A stretch of DNA of 64,000 nt from Capra hircus (lineage: Eukaryota; Chordata; Mammalia; Artiodactyla; Bovidae). The stretch lies in NCBI RefSeq assembly GCF_001704415.2, contig NC_030831.1:42516134-42580133 (forward strand), written 5' to 3'. The stretch's first letter is position 1. Each line of letters opens with the position of its first letter. Below are positions 21,101-31,830 of the stretch, in pieces. The notes beneath the pieces are model-generated. The model was not told the DNA's origin and did no database searches. It saw nothing but the letters and a program-made list of their open reading frames with translations. A program made the position numbers and the translations under genes.

Positions 21101-24100
21101 ATACATTTCATCAGTAAAGTTTTATGACAGCAAAATGTAGAAATTCAGGGATAAAATAGTTTATTGTTTGTTTATTTTTAGCATTTTAAGATAATTTTAA
21201 GAGTGTTTTTAGCAAGTAATATTTTCTTAAAGCAGTATACTTTTCACTTATTTGTAAGCAACACTTCATGAGCTTTCCAAAGTCTATAAAATAGTAATTA
21301 AAGATTGTGCTAAAAAAGATTATAAAAATATTGAGTGTGCTTATTGGACTTCAGTTTCAAAATAATTTAAATAGAATAAACTATAACTGAGTACTGTTTC
21401 TGTTGTAAACTGTGAAACTGGTGAGGAAAGGAGCTGTCTTTGTGACGACGCCTGTTTGCATTGTTGCTCGATTGATGTGATCTAAGTTCTTCAAAGTTTA
21501 CGAGCTGGTGTTAGAAAGAGTTAAAAGAAAAAAAAACTTTTGAAAATACTTGTAGATTATTGATAACCAAAAAAGTTATAAGAAAATGGTGTAGAAAAAA
21601 GTAGTGTTTATAATTTTATGAAATTTCCCAAGTATTTGATTAAGTGTTAAGTTTATTTTCTAATACCTTACATATCATGCAGATTTCAGTAGTGATTCAT
21701 TTGAGGTTTTTTTTAAATGATGGAAATAGAAAATCTGTTTTTATTTTCCTCTGTTTCAGCTGTTGCTTTTAAGAATGCCAAACAGTTTGAGCAAGCAAAA
21801 GACGCCTGCCTGAAGGAAGCTGTGGCCCATGAGAACAACAGGGCGTATCTTTTCAACCTTTGGAAATGGTTATGAGTTTGCTGCCTGTGGGGTACAGTGC
21901 TGTTAGCTTAGAAGCCTCTTAGAACAACTCTGCATGTCTAAACTCTGAGGGTGATTTATGGAGGCTTGATTGTGATCCACACTGCTTTGCAGAGCTGCCT
22001 TGGAGAGTTCATTGATTCTGGATTTGCTCGATGATGGTTTTACTTGGGATGAAATGCGGGAGATGCAAGAGACAGGTGCTGAAAAGCGAAGAGGTAGTGC
22101 AGGTCGACAGAGAGGCCGCTGTGTAACTATTTTCAGAGGATAGTCTTCCTAAAAAAAAATTTGAAAGAAAGTTTTTAAGTAGTTGAAAACAAATTTTCCT
22201 GAGGTATTTTATAATCTTATTGACTAAAGAATGTTTGCTTTACCTCAAGTGCAGATTACGGTTATAGTAATCTTGCATTTTTAGTAAAACATCAGATTAA
22301 TGCATAATAGAAGTAGCTTAAAGATCTGTGTGGTGTTTTGTCAGTGTTTTTGTCAATTGCTTAGTTTTTAGTAGACATCCTCAGGCATTAAATGATCTCT
22401 TTACCTGGTTGACTCTGGGAGATGGTGATGGACAGGGAGGCCTGGCGTGCTGCGATTCATAGGGCCGCAAAGAGTTGGACAGGACTGAGCTACTGAACTG
22501 ACTGAAACTGACTGACCTGGTTTGTGGAGTTTGCCTTTTGGAACAGATTGGGGCAGTGATTTAGTTAGCCTTGCTTTTGAAAATAATGGATCTTTAGAAA
22601 CTGTTTTTTTTTTTTTCCCCTTAATTGTGACTTTATTACATCTATTCAGCCTTTTTCACGCTGCCAAGTAAGTAAATTTCTTCTATGTGTTCATGTATTT
22701 GTAGGTTATTATGTTTTAAGTGTTGCTCCGTTCCCTTAGGTCAGTAAATTTTTCCTAGTTATAAGCCCAGAAATAGTGAATTCATGTGTACTGCTGTAAA
22801 TAAAATAGTGCTTTACATTTGTTTCAGTCTTCACCTGAACCTTAAAAATGAAGTCACTCCTCACTAAGATATTCAGTGTTTAAATCACCATCATATTTTT
22901 AGGACCATTTTGTTTACTAACCTGTGAAAAAACAAGTGAGTTAGAAACCCTGTTTTTCCCCTCTTTCTTAATATAGCTACTGGTGCCTGTTCAGAGAAGC
23001 AGAAAATTTTCTTTCGCTTCTGAGGAGAAAAAAATATCTGTTTCAAAACTTGGATTTAGGTTTGTCAGGTAGAAAGTCAGTTAGCTTCTGTGAGATTTAC
23101 TTAATTTTGCATTGGCAAAGAGAAGTCTCTTTACCTTAGATGCCTGCTGTTTCTAAGGTATTGTTGCCCACATAAATAAATGGAAGAAAAATTTCGTTGT
23201 GTCGTAACAAGGGCCTAAAGTAAGTATGTATTGCCTGAGCCAGTTTAAACTGATGCAACTTCTCGTGTCTGGTAGGAGGTTTCTCCTCCCATCAGGATCT
23301 CATCTGAGAACTTGTATTCTCTCTGCAGAGCATACGAGCAAGCCGGCATGATGCTGAAGGTCAGTGACGTTGAGGCACATCTGCCCTGTAGGTAAAATGA
23401 GTTATGGTTTGTAGTCTTAAGGACGAGACCAGCAAGTGTGATATCCTCAAGGATTTGTCAGCTTAGTGAAAGATGAATGCGCAGGTTTGAAAACAAGCCC
23501 TGCAAGGTCAGCATGGAGACGCAGTGCGTCAGCCTAGAGTAGATAACACCTGTAAGCTTTACACCTCACTTTTTCATGATTTTTTCCAGTTTTTAGAAAA
23601 GGTTTGGATTGGGGATGCTAGATGTATGGCTCACGTGATGCTGAGACTCAGTTTACTAGTAAGATACATAGAGTTACTCTGTTGACGGCACTCAGAGTAA
23701 GAGGGTTGCAAGTGCAAGTGCACACAGGGGTATGGCTGAAATGGAGGAGGCAGGCCTGGAGGTGGGGAGAAATGCAGCTTCCAGGAGTGGGTAGGTCCCC
23801 ACAGCTGCCACTCTGCCCTGCTCGCCAGTGCCGTGTGGGGGCATGAGCCTGCTGATGCTTTTGATATTTTAATATATGAAGCCACCAAAAGACCTGTGGG
23901 CGTGTCTGATTATGAGATGCAGATGGTTAAAGCGCAGTGACCTTGGAAATGAGACCCAGCCCTTGGGCTCCTGGTTTGCGGCCTGGTTCGCACAGGCCTT
24001 GTGTGTAGCAGGCACTCCTGAGTATTCCAGGAACTGTAGCTGCTCAGGAAACACTGAAGAGCAAGTGGGCTTCTCCTATTTGTGTAGTTTCTCTGACACT

Positions 24101-27100
24101 CCGTGAAGGACTGGGCTCTGCAGGATCAATTGGTGTGTTTCTGGTTTGGCTGAAGGCAGCCTGATGGGGAGAGTGACCTTGCAAAGGCGTTTCATTTTCA
24201 GTATGTGTATTGTGTCATGTTTTGGGTCTTTTGCCTTCTCCAGTTTCAGATTGCTAATTCTGTATTTTTTAATTTATGCATTTACTGCTTTGTGCCCTAT
24301 TGTTTGCCTAAAGGAGATGCAGAAACTCCCAGAGGCTGTTCACCTGATCGAGAAGGCCAGCATGATGTACCTGGAGAACGGCACCCCAGACACGGCCGCC
24401 ATGGCCCTGGAGCGGGCCGGGAAGTGAGTGTGGACAGGGGCTCCGCCTGGGAGTCTTTTTGTTTTGATAAAAGTCCGGTGAAAACAAGTTTTCTGTTTCA
24501 TGTATAAGTCAGGTATTCTTGTTTCATTTAGGCTGATAGAGAATGTAGATCCAGAAAAGGCTGTGCAGTTATATCAGCAGACAGCCAATGTGTTTGAAGT
24601 AAGTGAATTTGTTTTCTCTTAAGTAGACTTAGACTGTTTAGTTTCGTGAGAAACACAGCGGCTACTTTGAAAGCTCACAAGTGAACTCTTCTTCTGTGAG
24701 CAGTGAGATGGGTTCTAGTGGCTTTGGTGTCACTGCCCCCACTTCCCCCAATCCTGTCCCTCCCCCATCCCCTCCCCCATCCAGTGCGGTTACTTTTTAA
24801 TCAGATGATTATTGGGGGAGGAGAAAAATTCCTGCCTTAAAGCCTCCCACACTCTCTTCTCTTGGATCCACAGAATGAAGAGCGCCTGCGGCAGGCTGTC
24901 GAACTCCTGGGGAAAGCCTCCCGGCTGCTGGTGCGCGGGCGCAGGTACGTCTCACACCACTGTGCTCCTGTGACCTGTGACCTCAAGGCCATGTTTGGGC
25001 AAGGGCTAGTTGATCGTTCGGGTCCAACCTGGGGCACACCAGGCCCATACAGCAGCACCTTGGGTTAAACATGGAAAGACCTGCTGCTGCTCTAAGACCT
25101 GGCTCAGCTGCTCTAGAGACGGCTGTCTGGTCTGTTACCTGGGGGGAGGAAGTTGTGATGTCTCTGGGGAACAAGTATCTGTAGCGCTCACCCAGGAACG
25201 TGGACGGATTCCCGACAGCCAGACAGTGTCATCACACAGGTTGTTTACCATTTTATCCTTCAGACTTAGGACCCACACACAGCATGAGTAGCTGGATCCC
25301 AGATAACTAGGATCCTGTAGAATTTCCCTGTTTTTACTTCACTGCAGTTTAAGCTTAGTAACCGATCTCCATTATTAATAAAGCTGTGCAGAGGAGAATG
25401 TGTGCGAGTGGACAGGAGAAGGTGACTGTTGAGGATCGTGGTGTCGAGGAGGACGTTTGCTCACTGCTCCCTGGCTGCCCACTCTGTTCCCCCTCCCCCA
25501 TCACTGTTTGTTTTGGGCCCCAGGAGCTGTCAGGGCCTGACGAGGCTGGGGTGGGTGCTTGAGGATGTGGACACAGTGGGGGTCGTTCTTGCAGCAACCA
25601 GTGCTCCTGGGGCATCTGCATGGACTTCCAAGGAAGGAGAGGGCTCTGTGATGGTGGAGTCAGGCCTGGTCTCTCCAGGGCTTCTCACAGCTGCTCGCAG
25701 AGCAGTTAGTTGAATCTGATGGATGCTCATTATTGAATGGTCCTTACCAGACCCGACTCCCATATGAAGCAGCCTGTCCTAAAGTCCTCTTGCTCTGTCT
25801 GCTGGGGGTCAGGGAGGGCAAGTCAGATGCAGTAGTCACACCGACTTCTTGGAGCTCTCGGAGGGCGCGGGGCGGTGGCTAACAGAGCCTGATGCCACCT
25901 TCATTTCTCTAGAACCTGTGACGTCAGACACGTCACACCATGGTCTCTGCTGTGGGGCACTTAGACCTGCCTTGTTCAGCATTTCTTGTTTTGTCTTCAG
26001 GTTTGATGAGGCGGCACTCTCTATTCAGAAAGAGAAAAACATTTATAAGGAAATTGAGAATTATCCAACTTGTTATAAGGTATGCTTTCAAAGTGCTTAG
26101 TTTTGGCTTCTCTTTGGATCATATTGGTATAACTGTGCCTGAGACCGTGTTCTATGAACATTTGTTAATTTTTTAAGATAATACCTTCCGGACCTCTGTT
26201 TTTGGCTGAGATGGAGTAATCCTACTGTTGTCTCTCTCCTGCTGGTCAACAGCCAGCACTGCTTGGCAGAGCACAGGAGACAGTGCCCTGAGGACTCTGA
26301 GCATTGAGCGGGTGGGAAGACTTCTAACTTCATGTCCCCTCTGCCTCTTAGCTTCGAGAGAGGCACCCCCCATCTTCTAACCAGAGGGTCTGGGGAAGAG
26401 GCCCCCGTAGAAACCCTGTCTCTACAGCGGGAGGAGCTAGGAAAAGGGGCCCAGAGAGGAGGGCTGCAGGAGGGGGCTCCCGAGTGTGTGTGCATGTGTG
26501 TTTCGGGGAGTCGCCAGGCCCAGAGCAGAGGGGCTGAACTAAGACCAGAGCCACTGCCTAGGAAGCAGACCGAATGTGTGGCCTGAGCCTGGGATAGTGG
26601 GCGGGTCGGTGCAGGGGCCACTGGCCAGTGACTGGACAGAGGGAGTCAGGAAGACGTGGCAGTTGTCAGAGAAGAGACCCAGGTGTTGGCTCAACAGATC
26701 TAGACCGTGAAGCGGCTGTGACAGCTGCTCCACGCGACCAAGGGCAGCACTGGTGGAGCTGTAGATAGAGGGACTATTTTTTTTTTTTAATAGAAACTAT
26801 AAATGAACGAAATGAGAGTTTTAGAGCTGAAACACCGAGGTCCGAAACCCAGTAGCGGATGGGCTTCATCTGAAAATGGAGATGAACGTCAGATGCAAAC
26901 CAAGTCACATTGCAGGTGTCGTGGAATCGGCTTTGGCATGGATGTGAACCTGCCCTAACCCCCCTTTTGTTTCAGAAAACAATCGCCCAGGTCTTGGTGC
27001 ACCTGCACAGAAACGACTACGTGGCGGCTGAGCGCTGTGTCCGCGAGAGCTACAGGTGAGGCCCGGCCGTGCGCCCTGCTGCCCAGCTCTGCTGGCGCGG

Positions 27101-28124
27101 GTGGCCCTGCCCTCAGAGGCGGGGCTTTTGTTTTCCGTGAAGTTCAGAACAGGGTGAGGGCATGGCCAGCCTTTCAGCTTTTGCAGCAGGGTTTTTATGA
27201 GTTGGGTTCTTTGCTGTGTTTTTCTCGTGCTTCTGTGGAAGTGAGTGACTTGAGTAATTTTGTGATGTTTGCCATATAAGAAAAAAAGAGAAAGTCCTCA
27301 GGTGTATGTTTCAGGAAGGTCAGGATAAGGGGTTTTCTCACAGGTAATGTGAGCAGCCTGAGGCCAGGCCCCCCGACACCTGGGCCCCAGGTCCTCTGCT
27401 GGTAACCATCCTGGGCGTGACCTGTGCTCGTATGTGATCAGACCTGTGCGCAGGGGTGGGTGTGTGGGGCCCACACCCATGTGTATGTCCGGGCAGCATC
27501 CCCGGCTTCAATGGCAGCGAGGACTGCGCTGCCCTGGAGCAGCTCCTGGAGGGCTACGACCAGCAAGACCAGGACCAGGTGGCCGAGGTGTGCAACTCGC
27601 CGCTGTTCAAGTACATGGACAATGATGTGAGTGCCCACCCCGCCCCCTGCCCTGGCCTCCGCCCCCTCCCCTGAGGCCGACACTTAGAGAGGAAGCTCAC
27701 AGGGTGCACGTTGAGCAGGTATCCTGTGGTGACACCCCCCGCTCCATCTGCGGGTCCCTCTCCAGGTCACTGACTGAGTTTCTGTCAGGCTCATGGGGTC
27801 TTGGGGCCCCTCAGGCAGTGGCCACACTGGTCGAGCCCCCACCCTGCAGCCCAGTGTTTCCCTCCGAGTGGTGTCCAGGTTTTCAGGGGGTAGAGACCAG
27901 GCCTTGGCACACAGGTGAGAGCCGTGGTATCGAAGCTCAGGCCCGGACGTCTAGTCTGAGCTGCACTTTGTCATTGACAGTATGCAAAGCTGGGCCTGAG
28001 CCTGGTGGTCCCAGGAGGTGGCGTCAAGAAGAAGGCAGCAGCTCCCCCACAGGCCAAGCCTGAAGGCACCGCTGCCCCCGCCGCCGAGGATGAGGAGGAC
28101 GAGTACGCAGGGGGGCTGTGCTAG
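18100..28124 (+). CDS. NAPG: NAPG, gamma-SNAP (complete gene, 12 coding exons)
   Basis: NAPG encodes gamma-soluble NSF attachment protein, a peripheral membrane adaptor that links NSF ATPase to SNARE complexes so that they are disassembled after vesicle fusion. Coding exons are 18100-18155, 19993-20060, 21760-21844, 22650-22667, 23329-23359, 24314-24423, 24532-24598, 24874-24944, 26001-26079, 26976-27055, 27497-27626 and 27981-28124. They sum to 939 nt, exactly 312 codons plus TAG, the normal length of the family. The N-terminus is MAAQKINEGLEHLAKAEKYL; then come TPR-like alpha-helical repeats (KAYEQAGMMLKEMQKLPEA, ALERAGKLIENVDPEKAVQL, VELLGKASRLLVRGRRFDEA), the LVHLHRNDYVAAERCVRESY helix pair, and the acidic tail ending DEEDEYAGGLC. 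The ATG sits in a CpG island and matches the family start. All introns are GT-AG; intron 3 has a U12-like donor and exon 4 is only 18 nt. No truncation or frameshift is seen, so the gene looks functional. Confidence 0.98.
18523..18728 (+). repeat. Bov-tA SINE in NAPG intron 1
   Basis: It begins gggcttcccaggtgactcag and ends gagtcggacacgactgagtg. Confidence 0.93.
19085..19198 (+). repeat. BOV-A monomer SINE in NAPG intron 1
   Basis: It runs from tgttcttgcctggagaatcc to gaagcgacttagcagcagca and ends in a (GCA)n tail, with flanks resembling a short duplication (atgcacacc / atgcatacc). Confidence 0.9.
19993..20060 (+). CDS. NAPG: NAPG coding exon 2
   Basis: The acceptor is TTTCATTTAG; the exon opens with C, completing Tyr19. 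It encodes LKTGFLKWKPDYDSAASEYGKA, the conserved SNAP-family KWKPD...A..Y..AA helix. It ends with G before donor GTATCT. Confidence 0.95.
20061..21759 (+). other. NAPG: NAPG intron 2, no repeat recognised
   Basis: This is AT-rich intron. An AATAAA at 20380-20385 could serve as a premature poly(A) site but has no support beyond the hexamer. Confidence 0.5.
21760..21844 (+). CDS. NAPG: NAPG coding exon 3, before a U12-like donor
   Basis: The acceptor is CTGTTTCAG. It encodes AVAFKNAKQFEQAKDACLKE and AVAHENNR, ending in GC of an alanine codon. The following donor is GTATCTTTTC, preceded by C: a very poor U2 donor but one mismatch from the U12 consensus. Confidence 0.93.
21845..22649 (+). other. 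NAPG: NAPG intron 3, candidate U12-type intron
   Basis: The donor GTATCTTTTC (21845) differs from the U12 consensus GTATCCTTT only at position +6. The preceding exon base is C and +5 is C, so it is a very poor U2 donor. A CCTTAA branch-like core lies about 25 nt before the acceptor CAG at 22647-22649. A T-run of about 12 lies upstream of that core. Confidence 0.5.
22411..22518 (+). mobile_element. BovB LINE tail fragment in NAPG intron 3
   Basis: ggtgatggacagggaggcct, then gcgtgctgcgattcataggg and gaactgactgaaactgactg are the extreme 3' end of BovB. Confidence 0.88.
22650..22667 (+). CDS. NAPG: NAPG coding exon 4, 18-nt microexon
   Basis: The acceptor is TCTATTCAG at 22641-22649 and the donor GTAAGTAAAT at 22668. 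The 18 nt give (A)LFHAA(K), exactly the residues missing between exons 3 and 5 of the family sequence. Removing it would delete six residues without a frameshift. Confidence 0.9.
23329..23359 (+). CDS. NAPG: NAPG coding exon 5
   Basis: This is a 31-nt exon with acceptor CTCTGCAG and donor GTCAGTGACG. It encodes the end of Lys76 and then AYEQAGMMLK, a TPR-type helix. Confidence 0.93.
24314..24423 (+). CDS. NAPG: NAPG coding exon 6
   Basis: The acceptor is TGCCTAAAG. It encodes EMQKLPEAVHLIEKASMMYL and ENGTPDTAAMALERAG with two bases of Lys. The donor is GTGAGTGTGG. Confidence 0.95.
24532..24598 (+). CDS. NAPG: NAPG coding exon 7
   Basis: The acceptor is TTCATTTAG. It encodes LIENVDPEKAVQLYQQTANV and FE. 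The donor is GTAAGTGAAT. Confidence 0.95.
24874..24944 (+). CDS. NAPG: NAPG coding exon 8
   Basis: The acceptor is GGATCCACAG. It encodes NEERLRQAVELLGKASRLLV and RGR plus two bases of Arg. The donor is GTACGTCTCA. Confidence 0.95.
24945..26000 (+). other. NAPG: NAPG intron 8, no repeat recognised
   Basis: No repeat or RNA gene is recognised. Short open frames on both strands are not supported. Confidence 0.45.
26001..26079 (+). CDS. NAPG: NAPG coding exon 9
   Basis: The acceptor is TTGTCTTCAG. It encodes FDEAALSIQKEKNIYKEIEN and YPTCYK. The donor is GTATGCTTTC. Confidence 0.95.
26080..26975 (+). other. NAPG: NAPG intron 9, no repeat recognised
   Basis: GC-balanced intron with an antisense open frame of 174 codons (26621-26097), without family resemblance. 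Acceptor tract CCCCTTTTGTTTCAG. Confidence 0.45.
26976..27055 (+). CDS. NAPG: NAPG coding exon 10
   Basis: The acceptor is TTTGTTTCAG. It encodes KTIAQVLVHLHRNDYVAAER and CVRESY plus two bases of Ser. The donor is GTGAGGCCCG. Confidence 0.95.
27497..27626 (+). CDS. NAPG: NAPG coding exon 11
   Basis: The acceptor is TCCGGGCAG. It encodes IPGFNGSEDCAALEQLLEGY, DQQDQDQVAEVCNSPLFKYM and DND. The donor is GTGAGTGCCC. Confidence 0.95.
27981..28124 (+). CDS. NAPG: NAPG last coding exon
   Basis: The acceptor is TCATTGACAG. It encodes YAKLGLSLVVPGGGVKKKAA, an Ala/Pro-rich linker and the acidic tail AEDEEDEYAGGLC, then TAG. In alpha-SNAP the very C-terminus stimulates NSF; the gamma form shares the acidic end. 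Confidence 0.95.
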   Translation, partial: YAKLGLSLVVPGGGVKKKAAAPPQAKPEGTAAPAAEDEEDEYAGGLC

Positions 28125-30055
28125 GCTCGGCCCTGCCGGCATGACTGACCCCCAGACTCCGCGGAGGGCGGCCGGACTCATGGTGTCCTGGCTCTGATGC
28201 TGTAAGACAAGTCTAGTTCCTGGTTCCCGGACCACTGCTCTGCCCGGTGCCTGGAAGCATTTCCTTTCTTTCCCTGACAAGAGCTCTTCTCAGACACCAG
28301 CAGGAATTAACAGAGAAACATCCCATCACGTCATACGATAGCTGATTTTAAAATTGGCAAACCCATTTCTCGATAGACTTGTTCTAAACAAAAGGGATAA
28401 CGCGCATGGGCAGTCTTTTCTCTTGGGCTCGTGTCATTTGTTAGAAAAGTTGTTTGCATTTTATTTCTAATTGCTGCTAAAAGTGAAGTTTACTGGTTAA
28501 ACAAAGTAATATTGTAAACATTTGTTTTCATAAGGAGATTTATGCCCCGTAATAATTAGAGATATTTAAGTTATTAAACCTTCAGATGGAGTGTGGGCCA
28601 GGAGGCTGTTCTGAGCCTTACGACGTTACTTCTCCCAGAACAAAACGCACCTGGAGTGTCGTATGGGTGCCTGAACATTTTGACGGTGGCGTGTCCCAGG
28701 GGCCCTGTGCACATCTGCAGCTCTCCCTGGACCGTGGGCATTCCCTCCTAGAGCTCAGCGACAGGTCTCCTCACCCGCCAGCCTGTTGGCTGGCCTTAGT
28801 CCCGCAGACCTGTCCTCCCCCTGAGGGCCTCAGCTCAACGTGGAGGCGCTCTCCGTAAATCTCCCGCGTGTGGCTGAGAGAGCAGGACTGGCTTCACAGG
28901 CGGGGTGCTGGTGTGCGGTTCCTTCCTGGCCTCTCCTGATGGGTTGTCTTCAAGGTGTTCTCTGCCTGAGCTCAGCCTTCTCTCCTGGTGGGAAAAAGCC
29001 CAGACCCTGCAGTGCAGCTGATGCCATCCACCTGGCCTCCTGGGCTCAGGTCTGCTGGCTTCCCGGGGACACGGAGGCAGTGTCACGGGAGGACAAGGTC
29101 ACCCTGAGCTCTGGGAGAGTCCAGGGAGTGTCCTTGCAGGGCGGGTGGGCAGTAGATGAACTCTTTCTGGAAGGTCCGGGTCAGAACACTAACGAACATC
29201 CTCCTCAAGTGCTCCCCCACCCCTCAACCTGGCACCCACGTGGTCTGTGGGCAGTGGCTCCTTCCAGCCCTTGTTTGGGGACACTGGTCTCAGTAGCATT
29301 TGTGCTCGGTGACGTGTTAATAGTGCACACTTGTCCTTGCTGCTGTGCCCTCCACATCCAGCCACCCTCCAGGAGTCACCTTAATGTGCATTTGAGCTCG
29401 TTCACAGCCATCTCAGCAGATTTGGCCGCACCTAGAAGATGCTCTCAACTGCATTGTGTAGACTGTTATCCAGTGCAGCCTTGGAAGAAAGGCTTCACTT
29501 CTCTTTTCCTTCATATTAATAGAACAAAAATGCGTACTGAGCCGGGGGGTCCTGCAGGGCTTGGGGGCTTGGGGAGTGGGCCTCCCAGTGCAGGGGGCTG
29601 GAACCCGGGCATCCCTGACTACCACCACCCCACCCCCACAAGTTGCAGGGCAGGTGGCTGTTCCCGACGTCAGGGTTTCCTGCCTGGGGTCTGGCGAGAA
29701 GTGTCTCCTCTTCCTGCTCACAGCTGTTCTCCTTGGGGGTGCTCAAGAGCAGGGAGTGGTGGTCACAGCAGGGAAAGGTGTCTGAGCTCATGTGGTCCCT
29801 TTCCCGGAGAGGGTCCACGTGCGCGTTCTCAGAGCCCAGCAGTCCCTGTGCTGTCCTGTGTGAGTGAACCAGTCTGCAGAGTCTAATATATTGAACTTAA
29901 CTGTACATATGCAGAGTGTGGTATTTGTGTATGAAACTGTGCTTTATTCCTATTTTCCAGCTTTGATGAATAATATTAAATGTTATGGAAATGCTGATTA
30001 TTGCTTCTATGGGAAGATAATTACAAAAATAAAATGTGAAACCATGCAGGTGTGA
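28125..30055 (+). other. NAPG: NAPG 3' UTR with candidate poly(A) signals
   Basis: This is repeat-free sequence after the NAPG stop. Candidate polyadenylation signals are ATTAAA at 28573-28578 (short form), ATTAAA at 29975-29980 and AATAAA at 30028-30033 (long form). The middle part (28840-29886) is GC-rich and holds a 348-codon open frame on the same strand, discussed among the findings. The absence of SINEs across 1.9 kb of this repeat-rich window fits transcribed UTR. Confidence 0.65.
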
Positions 30056-31369
30056 TTATTCTTTTTATTATATTTTATGCTTGACTTGTTTCCTTTTTCC
30101 AAAGATACATTGTCAGCTACTGCCAGGCGCCCAGCTGTGCCAGACAGCACATTGCTAGACAGCAGTGTTTGTTCTGGTAAGTCGTGCTCTTGGGGGTCCT
30201 GAGGCCCCACCTGGGGGTTACTGTGACCTCGGGGAGCTTTTCAGGGTGCCTGTCACCAGTGACTGTCAGACCGTGCTCTCTGGCCTCGGGGAGGTGGGAG
30301 CCTTCAGCACACTTCAGTATATCAGGAGAGTAGTTGTTTCATTAAGTGAGGAGGTAAGGAAGCCAAAGTGACAAGGTTGGCATTTAATACCTGTTGTGCA
30401 CCCTGGTTACCTGCGGATTCACATGACATCACTCAGACGTTTCCGGAGTGCGGACTGTGGAAGACCCCTATGTAATGAGCGCCCTGCCCTCCTGAGGGTG
30501 GGGGTCGGTGGGAGGATTTGGCCCCAGGACGGAAGTTGGGGCGAGATCCTGCAGGACACCTCGGGGGCGGGGGTAGCCACAGGTGAGTGAGCAGGGCAGG
30601 GAAAGTCCAGGGGAGATTGGGAGGTGGGGCCCCTCAGAGCCGAGGCTCCGAGGCCCAATGCCTCCGCCTGGGCCCCATCACACTTCCACTTCGATTACAA
30701 AACACAAAGATGAAACTCTTAAAGAATTCTGGGTGACCCAGGGATGCCGTTCAGAGCACAGGCACCTCTGGACGCTGGCCCTGTGCCGCCACGAAGACCC
30801 CACCACGGGGCTGCGCGCACACCTGGGCTCAGGTGTGAACAGAGCCTCCTGCAGCAGCAGTTCTCCTGTTTGGGCTTGCGACCTACCGCCGCCCCCTCCG
30901 TCCTGGGGCAGCTCCCCCGGGGTCTGGGGTCTAGTTCTGGGTTCACGGATGGGGGCCGAAGTTGATCCTTCTGCTCCGACGCCCCAGTGCCAGCCAGCCT
31001 CTCGGCTCTGGCCTGCCACTGCCGAGAAAACCGCGTTTCTCCTGCAGGTGCTGATCTAGCTTCTCACTGAGCTGGGGGGGGTTGGGGGGTGGTCCTCTTG
31101 GGGGCGGGGATGGACACAGAGTGGGAGGGGAGCAGAGAGTTAAGAGAAACCAGACTCAGTTTACAGCGGGAAGGCTGCTGCGGTGGGAGGGGCAGTAAGC
31201 AAGTGGCCATCGGCCCCTACAGCGCCCCCACCCGTCCCAGACCGTGTGAGCCCTGAGGGGACTCGGGGTCGGGAGCACAGATGGTGCACGTCGGACGGAT
31301 GGTCTCTGAGCCCGGGATCTCGAATCTTCCCACACACAAAGAAGCAGAGGTCTGGTCCTCTGGGTGTGT
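30056..31369. other. Intergenic, GC-rich, no gene recognised
   Basis: It is GC-rich with many open frames as a consequence. A G-rich motif with four G runs lies at about 31072-31110. Confidence 0.45.
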
Positions 31370-31597
31370 GTGAGTCACTCAGTTGTGTCCGACTCTGCCA
31401 CCCCATGGACTGTAGCCCACCAGGCTCCTCTGTCCATGGGGATTTTTCCAGGCAAGAATACTGGAGTGGGTTGCCAGTTCCTTCTCCAGGGGATCTTCCT
31501 GACGCAGGGATCGAACCCAGCGACCGAACCCAGGTCTCCTGCGGCTCCCGCACGGCAGGCGGGTCCTTTACCACTGAGCCACCTGGGACACCCCCTG
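31370..31597 (-). repeat. Bov-tA SINE
   Basis: Antisense copy: gtgagtcactcagttgtgtc, core tgtagcccaccaggctcctc, head taccactgagccacctggga. A short internal repeat of the cgaacccag segment enlarges it slightly. Confidence 0.93.
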
Positions 31598-31830
31598 GTT
31601 TTCTTAACAGCAATCATTTGCTGTTCTGACTGCCTGGTCTTTGTGGCAAACACCTCCCCAGCCCCAGCTAGCTATAACCTGGCTCCCCAACTCACTCCTC
31701 AGAGCAGACCCTCAAAGCTGCCTGAGGAGCTGCCTCTGGACTTGAAATCCTCAGAAACTCGGCTGAATAAAATGTAATTCTCAGCTTTCAGGTTGTTCTT
31801 TTTTCTTTCTTTCTTTTTTTTTTTTCAGGT
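31598..31830 (+). mobile_element. Possible LTR 3' portion (endogenous retrovirus remnant)
   Basis: The text ctgaataaaatgtaattctc followed by agctttcaggttgttctttt resembles the polyadenylation region of an artiodactyl ERV LTR, with a T-rich tail to 31826. No retroviral gene is present beside it. The family cannot be named, and the call is tentative. Confidence 0.3.
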
